Counted from the first letter of the stretch, positions 50,946-59,656 are shown. The stretch is DNA of 64,000 bases from Paraburkholderia fungorum (GCF_003610895.1 NZ_MCAS01000023.1:1-64000), one strand, 5' to 3'. The notes: generated by a model from the sequence alone, not told the origin. Program-made: numbers and translations.

Positions 50946-51530
50946 ATGGAAAACACGCAAGAGAACCCGACGAGCCAGAATCCCACGCCCGCCGACGAAA
51001 CCGCGCGCCAGGCCGCCGAGGCCGAGGTGTCAACGCAGGACGCGGCTGCAAGCACCGCGTCTGAAGCACCGGTAACCGGCGCGGAAGCTGCATTGGCCGA
51101 AGCAGAGGCAAAGATCACCGAGTTGCAGGAAAGCTTCCTGCGGGCGAAGGCCGAGACTGAGAACGTGCGCCGCCGCGCCCAGGAAGATGTCGCCAAGGCC
51201 CACAAGTTTGCGATCGAAAGCTTCGCTGAGCATTTGCTGCCGGTGGTGGACAGCCTCGAAGCAGCTGTTGCCCACTCATCTGACGACCTGCAAAAGGTCC
51301 GTGAAGGCGTTGAACTCACGCTGCGCCAGCTTTCCGGTGCGCTGGAGAAGGGTCGTGTTGTCGCCCTCAACCCGGTTGGCGAGAAGTTCGACCCGCACCG
51401 TCACCAGGCCATTTCGATGGTGCCGGCCGATCAGGAGCCGAACACCGTCGTTGCTGTGCTGCAAAAAGGCTTCGTGATTGCCGACCGCGTGTTGCGTCCG
51501 GCCCTCGTGACTGTCGCGGCGCCGAAGTAA
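50946..51530 (+). CDS. grpE: Nucleotide exchange factor GrpE
   Basis: A 194-residue DnaK cochaperone that releases ADP. The N-terminal 50 residues are acidic and disordered, followed by a long dimerising coiled coil (about 50-115, including RAKAETENVRRRAQEDVAKA) and the C-terminal beta domain (LNPVGEKFDPHRHQAISMVPADQ, ending in GFVIADRVLRPALVTVA). The ATG at 50946 gives MENTQENPTSQ. Transcribed from the sigma-32 promoter upstream. Confidence 0.95.
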   Translation: MENTQENPTSQNPTPADETARQAAEAEVSTQDAAASTASEAPVTGAEAALAEAEAKITELQESFLRAKAETENVRRRAQEDVAKAHKFAIESFAEHLLPVVDSLEAAVAHSSDDLQKVREGVELTLRQLSGALEKGRVVALNPVGEKFDPHRHQAISMVPADQEPNTVVAVLQKGFVIADRVLRPALVTVAAPK

Positions 51531-51942
51531 GCATCACACGCTGTTTATTGGCCGTCCCGCCTGACAGGCGTCATGGCGAACGTTCGCGTTGACGCCCCTG
51601 CGGCCAAGCTCGATGGCACGCTTACCTGGCTCTTCTTTTACCGAGGCAAGCGCCGCAACCAGGCAACTGGCTGGCGTCGCCTTGGGCCACTCGGCGCGAC
51701 GGTTGCTGCCGAGCGGGAAAGATTTGGCGGTCAATGCGGTCGGGAGCACGGCAAATGGTGAAAAAAGCGGCAAAAGTTCGGCTGATTGAAAAAATTTAAA
51801 GACCGCATCGTAAAAGAGGTCTTGAAAACGATGCGGACGCACTTATGTTGAGTGCAGGCAGGAATTGAGCGCGGATCGCCGTACCGCCAGATGGGCAAAA
51901 ACGGCGATTCCCGCAGCGATCAAAGTTAGGAGATTAGTAAAA
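51531..51942. other. Intergenic region between grpE and dnaK
   Basis: A 412-bp gap without a supported gene; small frames on both strands lack ribosome binding sites. Its right half is AT-richer and contains the 9-bp inverted repeat with a promoter-like sequence at 51803-51849. dnaK's own binding site (TAGGAG) is at its right edge. Confidence 0.6.
51803..51849 (+). promoter_or_regulatory. Inverted repeat around a promoter-like sequence upstream of dnaK
   Basis: CCGCATCGT (51803-51811) and ACGATGCGG (51828-51836) form a perfect 9-bp inverted repeat. The interval contains CTTGAAA (51821-51827), a sigma-32 or sigma-70-like -35, with TATGTT at 51844-51849 at 16-bp spacing from TTGAAA. It may be an internal dnaK promoter, or a hairpin in the grpE-dnaK transcript. 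Confidence 0.4.
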
Positions 51943-53895
51943 ATGGGCAAAATCATCGGCATCGACCTCGGCACGACCAACTCGTGCGTGGCGATCATGG
52001 AAGGCAATTCGGTCAAGGTGATCGAGAACTCGGAAGGTGCGCGCACCACGCCGTCGATCATCGCTTATATGGAAGACGGCGAAATTCTGGTCGGCGCGCC
52101 GGCTAAGCGCCAGTCGGTCACGAACCCGAAGAACACGCTGTACGCGGTCAAGCGCCTGATCGGCCGCCGCTTCGAAGAAAAAGAAGTGCAGAAAGACATC
52201 GGTCTGATGCCGTACAAGATCATGAAAGCCGAAAACGGCGACGCATGGATCGAAGTGCGCGATCAGAAGCTCGCGCCGCCGCAAATCTCGGCGGAAACGC
52301 TGCGCAAGATGAAGAAAACCGCTGAAGACTACCTCGGCGAGCCGGTCACGGAAGCTGTGATTACGGTTCCCGCGTACTTCAACGACAGCCAGCGCCAGGC
52401 GACCAAAGATGCAGGCCGCATCGCCGGTCTGGAAGTGAAGCGCATCATCAACGAACCGACCGCAGCCGCATTGGCATTCGGTCTGGACAAGGCCGAAAAG
52501 GGCGACCGCAAGATTGCCGTGTATGACCTGGGCGGCGGTACGTTCGACGTGTCGATCATCGAAATCGCCGACGTCGACGGTGAAATGCAGTTCGAAGTGC
52601 TGTCCACGAACGGCGATACGTTCCTCGGCGGTGAAGACTTCGACCAGCGCATCATCGATTACATCATCGGCGAGTTCAAGAAGGAACAAGGCGTCGATCT
52701 GTCGAAAGACGTGCTGGCGCTGCAACGCCTGAAGGAGTCGGCTGAAAAGGCGAAGATCGAACTGTCGTCGAGCCAGCAAACCGAAATCAACCTGCCGTAC
52801 ATCACGGCCGACGCGTCGGGTCCGAAGCACTTGAACCTGAAAATCACGCGCGCCAAGCTGGAAGCGCTGGTTGAAGAACTGATCGAACGCACGATCGAAC
52901 CGTGCCGCATGGCGATCAAGGACGCAGGCGTGAAGGTCGGCGAAATCGACGACGTGATTCTGGTCGGCGGTATGACCCGCATGCCGAAGGTGCAGGAAAA
53001 GGTTAAGGAATTCTTCGGCAAGGATCCGCGCCGTGACGTGAACCCGGACGAAGCCGTGGCCGTTGGCGCCGCGATTCAAGGCCAGGTTCTGTCGGGCGAC
53101 CGTACGGACGTTCTGCTGCTCGACGTGACCCCGCTGTCGCTCGGTATCGAGACGCTCGGTGGCGTGATGACGAAGATGATCAACAAGAACACCACGATCC
53201 CGACCAAGCACGCACAGGTCTACTCGACGGCTGACGACAATCAGGGCGCCGTGACGATCAAGGTGTTCCAGGGCGAACGCGAAATGGCAGCGGGCAACAA
53301 GCTGCTGGGCGAGTTCAACCTCGAAGGCATTCCGCCGGCACCGCGCGGCACGCCGCAGATCGAAGTGAGCTTCGACATCGACGCGAACGGCATTCTGCAC
53401 GTCGGCGCGAAAGACAAGGCGACCGGTAAGGAAAACCGCATCACGATCAAGGCGAACTCGGGTCTGTCCGAAGCCGAAATCGAAAAGATGGTGAAGGACG
53501 CCGAAGCGAACGCGGAAGAAGATCACAAGCTGCGTGAGCTGGCCGATGCCCGCAACCAGGGCGACGCGCTGGTCCACAGCACGAAGAAGGCGCTCACCGA
53601 ATACGGCGACAAGCTGGACGCCGGCGAGAAGGAAGCGATCGAAACCGCGCTGAAGGACCTCGAAGAAACGCTGAAGAGCGGTTCGAGCGACAAGGCCGCG
53701 ATCGAAGCCAAGATCGAAGTGGTGGCGACCGCCTCGCAGAAGATGGGCGAGAAGATGTATGCCGATATGCAGGCTGCGCAAGGGGCCGAAGCTGCGGCAG
53801 CGGGCGCGGCAGGTGCGGGCGCGTCGGCGGGTGGCGCGAGCCAGCAGCAGGACGACGTGGTCGACGCCGACTTCAAGGAAGTCAAGAAAGACTAA
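51943..53895 (+). CDS. dnaK: Chaperone protein DnaK (Hsp70)
   Basis: A 650-residue Hsp70. The N-terminal ATPase domain opens GKIIGIDLGTTNSCVAIMEG and contains YDLGGGTFDVSIIEIADVDG and ILVGGMTRMPKVQ. The linker VLLLDVTPLSLG leads to the substrate-binding domain (about 395-510) and the helical lid, ending in the conserved DDVVDADFKEVKKD. It folds and refolds proteins with DnaJ and GrpE. The ATG at 51943 follows TAGGAG; an in-frame upstream start is not used in homologues. Confidence 0.98.
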   Translation: MGKIIGIDLGTTNSCVAIMEGNSVKVIENSEGARTTPSIIAYMEDGEILVGAPAKRQSVTNPKNTLYAVKRLIGRRFEEKEVQKDIGLMPYKIMKAENGDAWIEVRDQKLAPPQISAETLRKMKKTAEDYLGEPVTEAVITVPAYFNDSQRQATKDAGRIAGLEVKRIINEPTAAALAFGLDKAEKGDRKIAVYDLGGGTFDVSIIEIADVDGEMQFEVLSTNGDTFLGGEDFDQRIIDYIIGEFKKEQGVDLSKDVLALQRLKESAEKAKIELSSSQQTEINLPYITADASGPKHLNLKITRAKLEALVEELIERTIEPCRMAIKDAGVKVGEIDDVILVGGMTRMPKVQEKVKEFFGKDPRRDVNPDEAVAVGAAIQGQVLSGDRTDVLLLDVTPLSLGIETLGGVMTKMINKNTTIPTKHAQVYSTADDNQGAVTIKVFQGEREMAAGNKLLGEFNLEGIPPAPRGTPQIEVSFDIDANGILHVGAKDKATGKENRITIKANSGLSEAEIEKMVKDAEANAEEDHKLRELADARNQGDALVHSTKKALTEYGDKLDAGEKEAIETALKDLEETLKSGSSDKAAIEAKIEVVATASQKMGEKMYADMQAAQGAEAAAAGAAGAGASAGGASQQQDDVVDADFKEVKKD

Positions 53896-53920
53896 AGCCG
53901 GGTCGCAATTTGACCGTAAA

Positions 53921-53944
53921 GCCGCACACAGCAATGTGTGCGGC
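53921..53944 (+). ncRNA. Hairpin between dnaK and dnaJ
   Basis: GCCGCACAC (53921-53929), 6-base loop, GTGTGCGGC (53936-53944), perfect 9-bp stem, 25 bp after the dnaK stop. No T tract follows. Such hairpins between dnaK and dnaJ can lower downstream expression or stabilise the dnaK message; its role here is inferred. Confidence 0.45.
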
Positions 53945-54161
53945 CTGGCTGCAAAACGGTTTGCTCCCGTCCGGGTGCATGAACCTGCAAAGCGGTTATC
54001 GCGCCTGGTGAGCCTGTTTGGGCTCTCCGGGCACATTTGTTTTATGGAGGACGTTGTTTGAACCGCCTGAAAGCGGCGTGAACAACGGCCGGACGAGTCG
54101 CAAGACTCCAGCATTCAAGAGGAGCCACCGCGCCTCATTGTGCGAGTGGCGTTGAACCGAT

Positions 54162-55304
54162 ATGGCGAAACGGGATTACTACGAGGTTCTGGGCGTCGCA
54201 AAGAACGCGAGCGACGACGAAATCAAGAAGGCTTATCGCAAGCTTGCGATGAAGCACCACCCCGACCGCAATCCGGGCAACAAGGATGCGGAAGAGCATT
54301 TCAAGGAGGTGAAGGAAGCCTATGAAATGCTGTCGGACTCGCAAAAGCGTGCTGCATACGATCAGTACGGCCACGCCGGCGTCGATCCCAACATGGGTGG
54401 AGCAGGTGCGCAAGGCTTCGGCGGTTTTGCCGATGCGTTCGGCGATATCTTCGGCGACATCTTCGGCCAGGCAGCCGGCGGCGGCGCTCGCGGCGGTGGC
54501 GGCCGTGCAGGCCCGCAGGTGTATCGCGGTGCCGATTTGCGCTACAGCATGGAAATCACGCTGGAACAGGCCGCGCACGGCTACGACACGCAGATTCGCG
54601 TGCCGAGCTGGGTGTCGTGCGAGATTTGTCACGGTTCGGGCGCGAAGCCCGGCACCAAGCCGGAAACCTGCCCGACCTGTAGCGGTTCGGGTCAGGTGCG
54701 GATGTCGCAGGGTTTCTTCAGCATCCAGCAGACCTGTCCGAAATGCCACGGCACTGGCACCTATATCCCTGACCCGTGCGGCCACTGCCACGGCGCGGGC
54801 AAGGTGAAGGAAACCAAGACACTGGAAGTGAAGATTCCGGCGGGTATCGACGACGGCATGCGCATCCGCTCGGCCGGTAACGGTGAACCGGGTATCAACG
54901 GTGGTCCGTCGGGCGATCTGTACGTCGAGATTCACATCAAGCAGCACTCGGTGTTCGAACGTGACGGCGACGACCTGCATTGCCAGATGCCGATTCCGTT
55001 CACCACGGCAGCACTCGGTGGCGAGATCGAGGTGCCGACTCTCGCGGGTCGTGCGAGCTTCACGGTGCCGGAAGGCACACAGTCGGGCAAGACCTTCCGT
55101 CTGCGCGGCAAGGGCATCAAAGGGCTGCGTTCGAGCATTGCCGGCGATCTGTACGTGCACGTACAGGTCGAAACGCCGGTCAAGCTCACCGAGTCGCAAC
55201 GCGATCTGCTTCAGCAATTCGAAAAGGCACTCGTGGAAGGCGGAGCGCGGCATAGCCCGCAGAGCAAGAGCTGGTTCGATCGGGTGAAGAGCTTCTTCGA
55301 TTAA
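54162..55304 (+). CDS. dnaJ: Chaperone protein DnaJ (Hsp40)
   Basis: A 380-residue type I J-protein stimulating DnaK ATPase. J domain 1-70 with HPD at residues 33-35; Gly/Phe-rich linker to about 120 (GGFADAFGDIFGDIFG); four CxxCxGxG zinc repeats at about 144-210 (CEICHGSG, CPTCSGSG, CPKCHGTG, CGHCHGAG); then the substrate-binding C-terminal domains. It is 266 bp downstream of dnaK. pabBC begins almost at its stop codon. Confidence 0.97.
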   Translation: MAKRDYYEVLGVAKNASDDEIKKAYRKLAMKHHPDRNPGNKDAEEHFKEVKEAYEMLSDSQKRAAYDQYGHAGVDPNMGGAGAQGFGGFADAFGDIFGDIFGQAAGGGARGGGGRAGPQVYRGADLRYSMEITLEQAAHGYDTQIRVPSWVSCEICHGSGAKPGTKPETCPTCSGSGQVRMSQGFFSIQQTCPKCHGTGTYIPDPCGHCHGAGKVKETKTLEVKIPAGIDDGMRIRSAGNGEPGINGGPSGDLYVEIHIKQHSVFERDGDDLHCQMPIPFTTAALGGEIEVPTLAGRASFTVPEGTQSGKTFRLRGKGIKGLRSSIAGDLYVHVQVETPVKLTESQRDLLQQFEKALVEGGARHSPQSKSWFDRVKSFFD

Positions 55305-55328
55305 TTGCGGTTTGATTTGGCGGCAAGC

Positions 55329-57218
55329 ATGACGGCAGATGAGCGCGACGCGGTTTTCGCGTTGCTCGACGATTGCGACGCGACGGCGGCGCGCCGTTCG
55401 AGTCGTCTGTACACGGGTTTTGTGCATGAACGGCGTTGTGCGGACGCCGCGCAACTCGAGGCCGTGTGCGAGACCGTGGCCGCGGATGCACGGCGTGGTT
55501 TGCATGCTGTCGTGCTCGCCGACTACGAGTTTGGCCGGGGTCTTCTCGATAGCGGCCAAATTCGCAGGGCATTCAAAGAAACGCAGCGTGGCGATGCCAC
55601 GCTGCGTTTTTTATTGTTTGAACGTTGCGAGAAATTGTCGCGTGACGACGTCGATGCGTGGCTCGTGGAACGCGACGGCGGCCTGGTCCAGGCGTCTGTG
55701 GCGGGCACGGCGAATGTGCGCGCGAGCGTCGATCCCACGCAATTCAACCAGGCGATCGATGCGGTCCATACGGCCCTGCGCGCGGGCGATTCTTACCAGG
55801 TCAACTATACGTACCGGCTGGGTTTCGACGTATTTGGCTCGCCGGCCGCGCTTTATCGGCGCCTGCGGGCGCGTCAGCCGGTGCCGTACGGTGCGCTGAT
55901 TGCGTTGCCGGGCGACGAGTGGGTCCTGTCCTGTTCGCCGGAATTGTTCATCGAAAAAGAAGGCGCCATGTTGCGCGCCCGGCCGATGAAAGGCACGGGG
56001 CCGCGCTCCGCCGACCCCGTGGCCGATCGGCATGCCGCCGAATTCCTTGCGAATGACCCGAAGAATCGCGCCGAAAACGTGATGATCGTCGATCTGTTGC
56101 GCAACGATCTGTCGCGCGTGGCGCAGACGGGCTCGGTGAATGTGCCGGCGCTGTTTTCGGTTGAGCCGCATGGAGCGGTCTGGCAAATGACGTCGACGGT
56201 GCATTCCGCGTTGCGCGCCGGCACGTCTTTCGCGGGGATCCTGCGCGCGCTGTTTCCATGCGGATCGATCACCGGCGCGCCGAAGCATCGCACGATGCAA
56301 TTGATCGACGAGCTGGAAAGTACGCCGCGTGGTCTTTACACGGGCGCGATCGGCTGGCTCGATGCGCCTTCAATCACCGCAGAAGACGCCGCCTGCGGCG
56401 ATTTCTGCCTGTCCGTCGCGATTCGCACATTGACTTTAGGCCCGGGCGCGCGACCGGGTGAGCTGCAAGGCAAGATGGGCGTCGGTGCGGGCATCGTGCT
56501 CGATAGCGTCGCCGCCGACGAATATGCGGAGTGCCAATTGAAGGCCAGCTTTCTGACCGGTGCGGAGCCGGGTTTCGAGCTTTTCGAGACGATGTACGCA
56601 ACGCGCGAAGAGGGCGTGCGTCATGTGTCGCGCCATCTCGCCCGACTCTCGGCGAGTGCCGCGGCGCTGGGTTTCAAACTCGACGACGAAAACGAAATTC
56701 GCGCGCAAATCGCGGAGCAATGTACGGCGTTGTCCGCGCAAACTCCACACCGTATGCGGCTCGCGTTGAGCAAAAACGGCGCGCTGCAAATAAGCTCGGC
56801 GGTGCTGACGCCGCTGGCCGGTTCGAGCGTCGGCGTGCTGCTCGGGCCGGATCACGCATTCCCAGCGACACATGCCCATGATCCGCTGCTGCGGCACAAA
56901 ACCACGCGCCGCGCCGAATATGATCGCGGCTGGCGCGAAGCGGAAGCGCAGGGCGCTTTCGACACGTTGTTCTTTAACGAGCGCGGCGAGTTGACCGAAG
57001 GCGGTCGCTCGAACGTGTTTGTGAAGCTGGCGGGACGGTGGTGGACGCCGCCATTAGCGTCAGGCGTGCTGCCCGGGATCATGCGAAGCGTGCTGCTGGA
57101 GGATATCGATCTTCACGCGGCTGAACGCGTGTTGACGCGAGCCGATGTGCAGACCGCTGAAGCGCTACTCGTGTGCAACGCACTGCGAGGCGCGATACAG
57201 GCGCACGTGCTGGATTAA
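55329..57218 (+). CDS. pabB: Fused aminodeoxychorismate synthase component I / 4-amino-4-deoxychorismate lyase
   Basis: A 629-residue fusion for p-aminobenzoate (folate) synthesis. Residues about 1-390 are the chorismate-binding PabB part (RARPMKGTGPRS, IVDLLRNDLSRVAQ, CGSITGAPKHRTMQLIDELE). Residues about 410-629 are a class IV aminotransferase-like PabC part (FELFETMYATREEGVRH, a PLP lysine probably in LLRHKTTRRAEYD, and FFNERGELTEGGRSNVFVK). The fusion would make and cleave aminodeoxychorismate; the glutaminase PabA is not seen here. The ATG at 55329 lies 24 bp after the dnaJ stop; a TTG at 55305 is an alternative. A terminator-like hairpin lies within codons 84-95. Confidence 0.92.
   Translation: MTADERDAVFALLDDCDATAARRSSRLYTGFVHERRCADAAQLEAVCETVAADARRGLHAVVLADYEFGRGLLDSGQIRRAFKETQRGDATLRFLLFERCEKLSRDDVDAWLVERDGGLVQASVAGTANVRASVDPTQFNQAIDAVHTALRAGDSYQVNYTYRLGFDVFGSPAALYRRLRARQPVPYGALIALPGDEWVLSCSPELFIEKEGAMLRARPMKGTGPRSADPVADRHAAEFLANDPKNRAENVMIVDLLRNDLSRVAQTGSVNVPALFSVEPHGAVWQMTSTVHSALRAGTSFAGILRALFPCGSITGAPKHRTMQLIDELESTPRGLYTGAIGWLDAPSITAEDAACGDFCLSVAIRTLTLGPGARPGELQGKMGVGAGIVLDSVAADEYAECQLKASFLTGAEPGFELFETMYATREEGVRHVSRHLARLSASAAALGFKLDDENEIRAQIAEQCTALSAQTPHRMRLALSKNGALQISSAVLTPLAGSSVGVLLGPDHAFPATHAHDPLLRHKTTRRAEYDRGWREAEAQGAFDTLFFNERGELTEGGRSNVFVKLAGRWWTPPLASGVLPGIMRSVLLEDIDLHAAERVLTRADVQTAEALLVCNALRGAIQAHVLD
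55579..55612 (+). terminator. Intrinsic-terminator-like hairpin inside pabBC
   Basis: AAACGCAGCGTGGC (55579-55592), loop GAT, GCCACGCTGCGTTT (55596-55609), then further T: a perfect 14-bp stem ending in six T. It lies in frame in the pabBC gene, about 275 bp after the dnaJ stop codon. It could stop transcripts running out of the heat-shock operon when pabBC is not being translated efficiently. Confidence 0.6.
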
Positions 57219-57578
57219 AGCAGAGATATATAAAGACCAAAGAGGTCAGCCGTGCCGGCGGGCGGCGGTTTGAGCGCCGCGTGCCGCCATGCCACAGCTA
57301 GCTCAACCGCGGCGAACGTGCAGCACGCGTGCCATCCATCCGGTGAGGCGTGCATGCCATGTGGATTCGCGCACATCATGCGGCGCAGTGGCGTGACTGC
57401 GGATTTCTGCTACATCGATCAGGCAAAAGGGGCTCATGGTCATCTCTCTTCGGCTGGCGGCGGAGCCGCGTTAGCAAGGTAGACGAAGATAGATGACCCG
57501 GCTTTAAGGCGATATCAGACTGGTCTCAAAACGTGCCTGGATGCGCCTGATTAAGACGTTTCGCCAGCAGGCCCGAAC
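57219..57578. other. Intergenic region between pabBC and panB
   Basis: A 360-bp gap between convergent genes. It contains a possible 44-codon minus-strand ORF (57303-57437). No clear terminator with a T tract is visible for either gene. A plus-strand frame (57252-57482) has no ribosome binding site and looks fortuitous. Confidence 0.5.
57303..57437 (-). CDS. Possible 44-residue hypothetical protein
   Basis: Minus-strand ATG preceded by GAGAGA. The product begins MSPFCLIDVAEIRSHATAP, is rich in His and Arg (HDVRESTWHARLTGWMARVL) and ends HVRRG. No family recognised, and the small size and modest binding site keep this uncertain. Confidence 0.25.
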   Translation of the reverse strand: MSPFCLIDVAEIRSHATAPHDVRESTWHARLTGWMARVLHVRRG

Positions 57579-58394
57579 TTAGAACGTGTGTTCCGGCCCC
57601 GGGAACGTGCCGTCCTTCACAGCGTGAACATACGCTTCCACCGCAGCCTGAATGCTCGGCTGTCCCTGCATGAAATCCTTCACGAAGCGTGGCCGCTTGC
57701 CGGGGAAAATCCCCAGCATGTCGTGCAGCACCAGTACCTGCCCCGAGCAGTCCACACCGGCACCGATGCCGATCGTCGGAATCCGCAATTGCTTCGTGAC
57801 CTCGCTTGCGAGCAGCGTTGGGATGGCTTCCATGACGATCAGCTGAGCCCCCGCGTTCTGCACGGCGAGCGAGTCGCGCAACAACTGGCTCGCGCCCGCT
57901 TCGGTCTTGCCCTGCACCTTGAAGCCGCCAAACGCATGCACCGACTGCGGCGTGAGGCCGACGTGCGCGCACACCGGAATCGACCGTTCGACCAGGAAGC
58001 GCACCGTGTCCGCGAGCCACTCTCCGCCTTCGAGCTTCACCATTTGCGCGCCGGCGCGCATGAGTTCCACCGAGCTTTTGAAGGCATCCTGCGGGGTACC
58101 GTAGGTGCCGAACGGCAGGTCGGCGACCACGAGCGCCGAGGGCCGCGCCCGCGCGACGCTTGCCGTGTGATACGCGATGTCGGTGAGCGACACCGGCAGC
58201 GTGGTTGTCTGGCCTTGCAGAACGTTGCCGAGCGAGTCGCCGATCAGCAGCACGTCGACACCCGAGCGATCCAGTAGCGCGGCGAAGCTCGCGTCGTAAC
58301 AGGTCAGCATGGCGATCTTTTCACCGGCGTCGCGCATCGCCTGCAGTTTCGGCACGGTGATGGCGCTCCGGCTCGTTTCCTGCAAATAGGTCAT
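57579..58394 (-). CDS. panB: 3-methyl-2-oxobutanoate hydroxymethyltransferase (PanB)
   Basis: A 271-residue TIM-barrel enzyme that adds a hydroxymethyl group from 5,10-methylene-THF to alpha-ketoisovalerate, the first step of pantothenate synthesis. Signatures: KIAMLTCYDASFAALLDRSG, LLIGDSLGNVLQGQTTTLPV, CAHVGLTPQSVHAFGGFKVQG and VMEAIPTLLASEVT. It starts 36 bp after the deoxynucleoside kinase stop and closes the folK-kinase-panB cluster. Confidence 0.96.
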   Translation of the reverse strand: MTYLQETSRSAITVPKLQAMRDAGEKIAMLTCYDASFAALLDRSGVDVLLIGDSLGNVLQGQTTTLPVSLTDIAYHTASVARARPSALVVADLPFGTYGTPQDAFKSSVELMRAGAQMVKLEGGEWLADTVRFLVERSIPVCAHVGLTPQSVHAFGGFKVQGKTEAGASQLLRDSLAVQNAGAQLIVMEAIPTLLASEVTKQLRIPTIGIGAGVDCSGQVLVLHDMLGIFPGKRPRFVKDFMQGQPSIQAAVEAYVHAVKDGTFPGPEHTF

Positions 58395-58430
58395 GGGGAA
58401 ATCCGTTGGAGAAAGGAGGGGGCGCGCCGC

Positions 58431-59111
58431 TTAAAGCGACGTGCCTTTGACAAAGAATTCCTTGCGGCCACGCATGGTTTCGATGCGTTCGGCGAGTAGC
58501 GCAAGGTCTGCGTCCGAGTCGAGCGGATTCAGATGTTCGGCGTTGACCGTGAGTACGGGCGTGCGGTCGTAGTGATAGAAAAACTCGTTGTAGGCGTCGC
58601 ACAGCGCGTGCAGATACGCATCGGAAATCTGCAGTTCCATGGGCACGGCCCGTTTCTGGATGCGTGCGAACAGCACTTCAGGACTGGCTTGCAGGTAGAC
58701 CACGAAATCCGGTGCGGGCGCGCTCACGTCGAGCCGCGCGGCGAGGGCGCGATAAAGCTGCCACTCGTCTTCCTGCAGCGTGAGACGCGCGAAGATCTCG
58801 TTCTTCTGCGTCATGAAATCGGCGATTAGCGGCGTGCCCGCCACATGCGCGGCCACTACGTCTTGCGCCTGCTGCGCGCGCTGCAAGGCGAAGTGCAATT
58901 GCGCGGGGAGCGCATAGCGCGCGGTGTCGCGATAAAAGCGTTCGAGAAAGGGATTGTCCTGTGGCCGCTCGAACAACTCCTGCATCGACCAGCGCTGCGC
59001 GAGCCGCCGTGCGAGCGAGGTCTTGCCGACGCCGATCGGCCCTTCGATCGCCAGATAGCCAAAGGGCGGCCGCAGTTGCGGTGCTGTGACGGTGAGCGGC
59101 GGCGAGCTCAT
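58431..59111 (-). CDS. Deoxynucleoside kinase (dGK/dAK-like)
   Basis: A 226-residue P-loop kinase of the deoxynucleoside kinase family. Walker A is GPIGVGKT (residues 24-31, in YLAIEGPIGVGKTSLARRL); a lid-like segment is VLFARIQKRAVPMELQISD and DFVVYLQASPEVL holds the DFVVYL strand. It would phosphorylate purine or pyrimidine deoxynucleosides for salvage. The ATG overlaps the folK TGA by 4 bp, so translation is coupled. Older annotations may give a longer start inside folK. Confidence 0.88.
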   Translation of the reverse strand: MSSPPLTVTAPQLRPPFGYLAIEGPIGVGKTSLARRLAQRWSMQELFERPQDNPFLERFYRDTARYALPAQLHFALQRAQQAQDVVAAHVAGTPLIADFMTQKNEIFARLTLQEDEWQLYRALAARLDVSAPAPDFVVYLQASPEVLFARIQKRAVPMELQISDAYLHALCDAYNEFFYHYDRTPVLTVNAEHLNPLDSDADLALLAERIETMRGRKEFFVKGTSL

Positions 59112-59656
59112 TCGCAACGGCCCTTGTCGGCAGCGGGGGCGCTGGCAGCCAATGCATTGAGCATGGGGCACTGGCAGGGACCCTTCACCTTTTCGATGCG
59201 TTGATCGCTCACGCCTTCAAGCAGCGCCTCGGCGCGGCCGTAGCGCGGGATGACCAGCGCCGGGTCGATCTCGACGAGCGGCACAAGTGCGAAGGCGCGC
59301 TCGATCAAACGCGGATGCGGCACGATCAGATCGGCTTCGTCGATCGATTGATCGCCGAACAGCAGAATGTCCAGATCCAGCGTGCGCGGGGCGTTGCGAA
59401 ACGGCCGCTCACGGCCGAACTGGTGCTCGATCTTGTGACACAGCGCGAGCAGATGCCGCACGGGGAGCGTCGTATCGATCTTCACGACACAGTTGAAATA
59501 ATCGTCGCCACCCGCGTCGATCGGGGCGGTGCGATACAGGCTCGATTTGGCGAGCACGGTGATGGTGTGCTGTTGCGCCAGGCACACCACCGCGTCTTTC
59601 AGGGTCTGGCGCGCGTCCCCGAGATTCGCGCCGAGGCCGAGATAAGCAACCGTCAT
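59108..59656 (-). CDS. folK: 2-amino-4-hydroxy-6-hydroxymethyldihydropteridine pyrophosphokinase (HPPK)
   Basis: A 182-residue folate-pathway enzyme transferring pyrophosphate from ATP to 6-hydroxymethyl-dihydropterin. Motifs: YLGLGANLGDARQTL at the N-terminus, SSLYRTAPID, FNCVVKIDTTL and the metal-binding APRTLDLDILLFGD. The last 20 residues (after CPMLNALAAS) are an extra tail. It follows pcnB by 48 bp; the pcnB-folK pair is conserved in proteobacteria. Confidence 0.95.
   Translation of the reverse strand: MTVAYLGLGANLGDARQTLKDAVVCLAQQHTITVLAKSSLYRTAPIDAGGDDYFNCVVKIDTTLPVRHLLALCHKIEHQFGRERPFRNAPRTLDLDILLFGDQSIDEADLIVPHPRLIERAFALVPLVEIDPALVIPRYGRAEALLEGVSDQRIEKVKGPCQCPMLNALAASAPAADKGRCE

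Noticed and set aside
51534..51842. Minus-strand frame of 102 codons between grpE and dnaK
   Set aside because: No ribosome binding site or recognisable domain, and it opposes the direction of the operon.
51821..51849. Second sigma-32 promoter upstream of dnaK
   Set aside because: CTTGAAA is present but no CCCCAT-like -10 follows at 13-17 bp, so it is listed only as a promoter-like sequence.
51934..54114. Open frame of 726 codons antisense to dnaK
   Set aside because: Long antisense frames opposite dnaK are a known annotation artefact. dnaK itself is unmistakable and the antisense product has no motif or ribosome binding site.
57252..57482. Plus-strand frame of 76 codons after pabBC
   Set aside because: No ribosome binding site, low-complexity Ala/Gly/His product.
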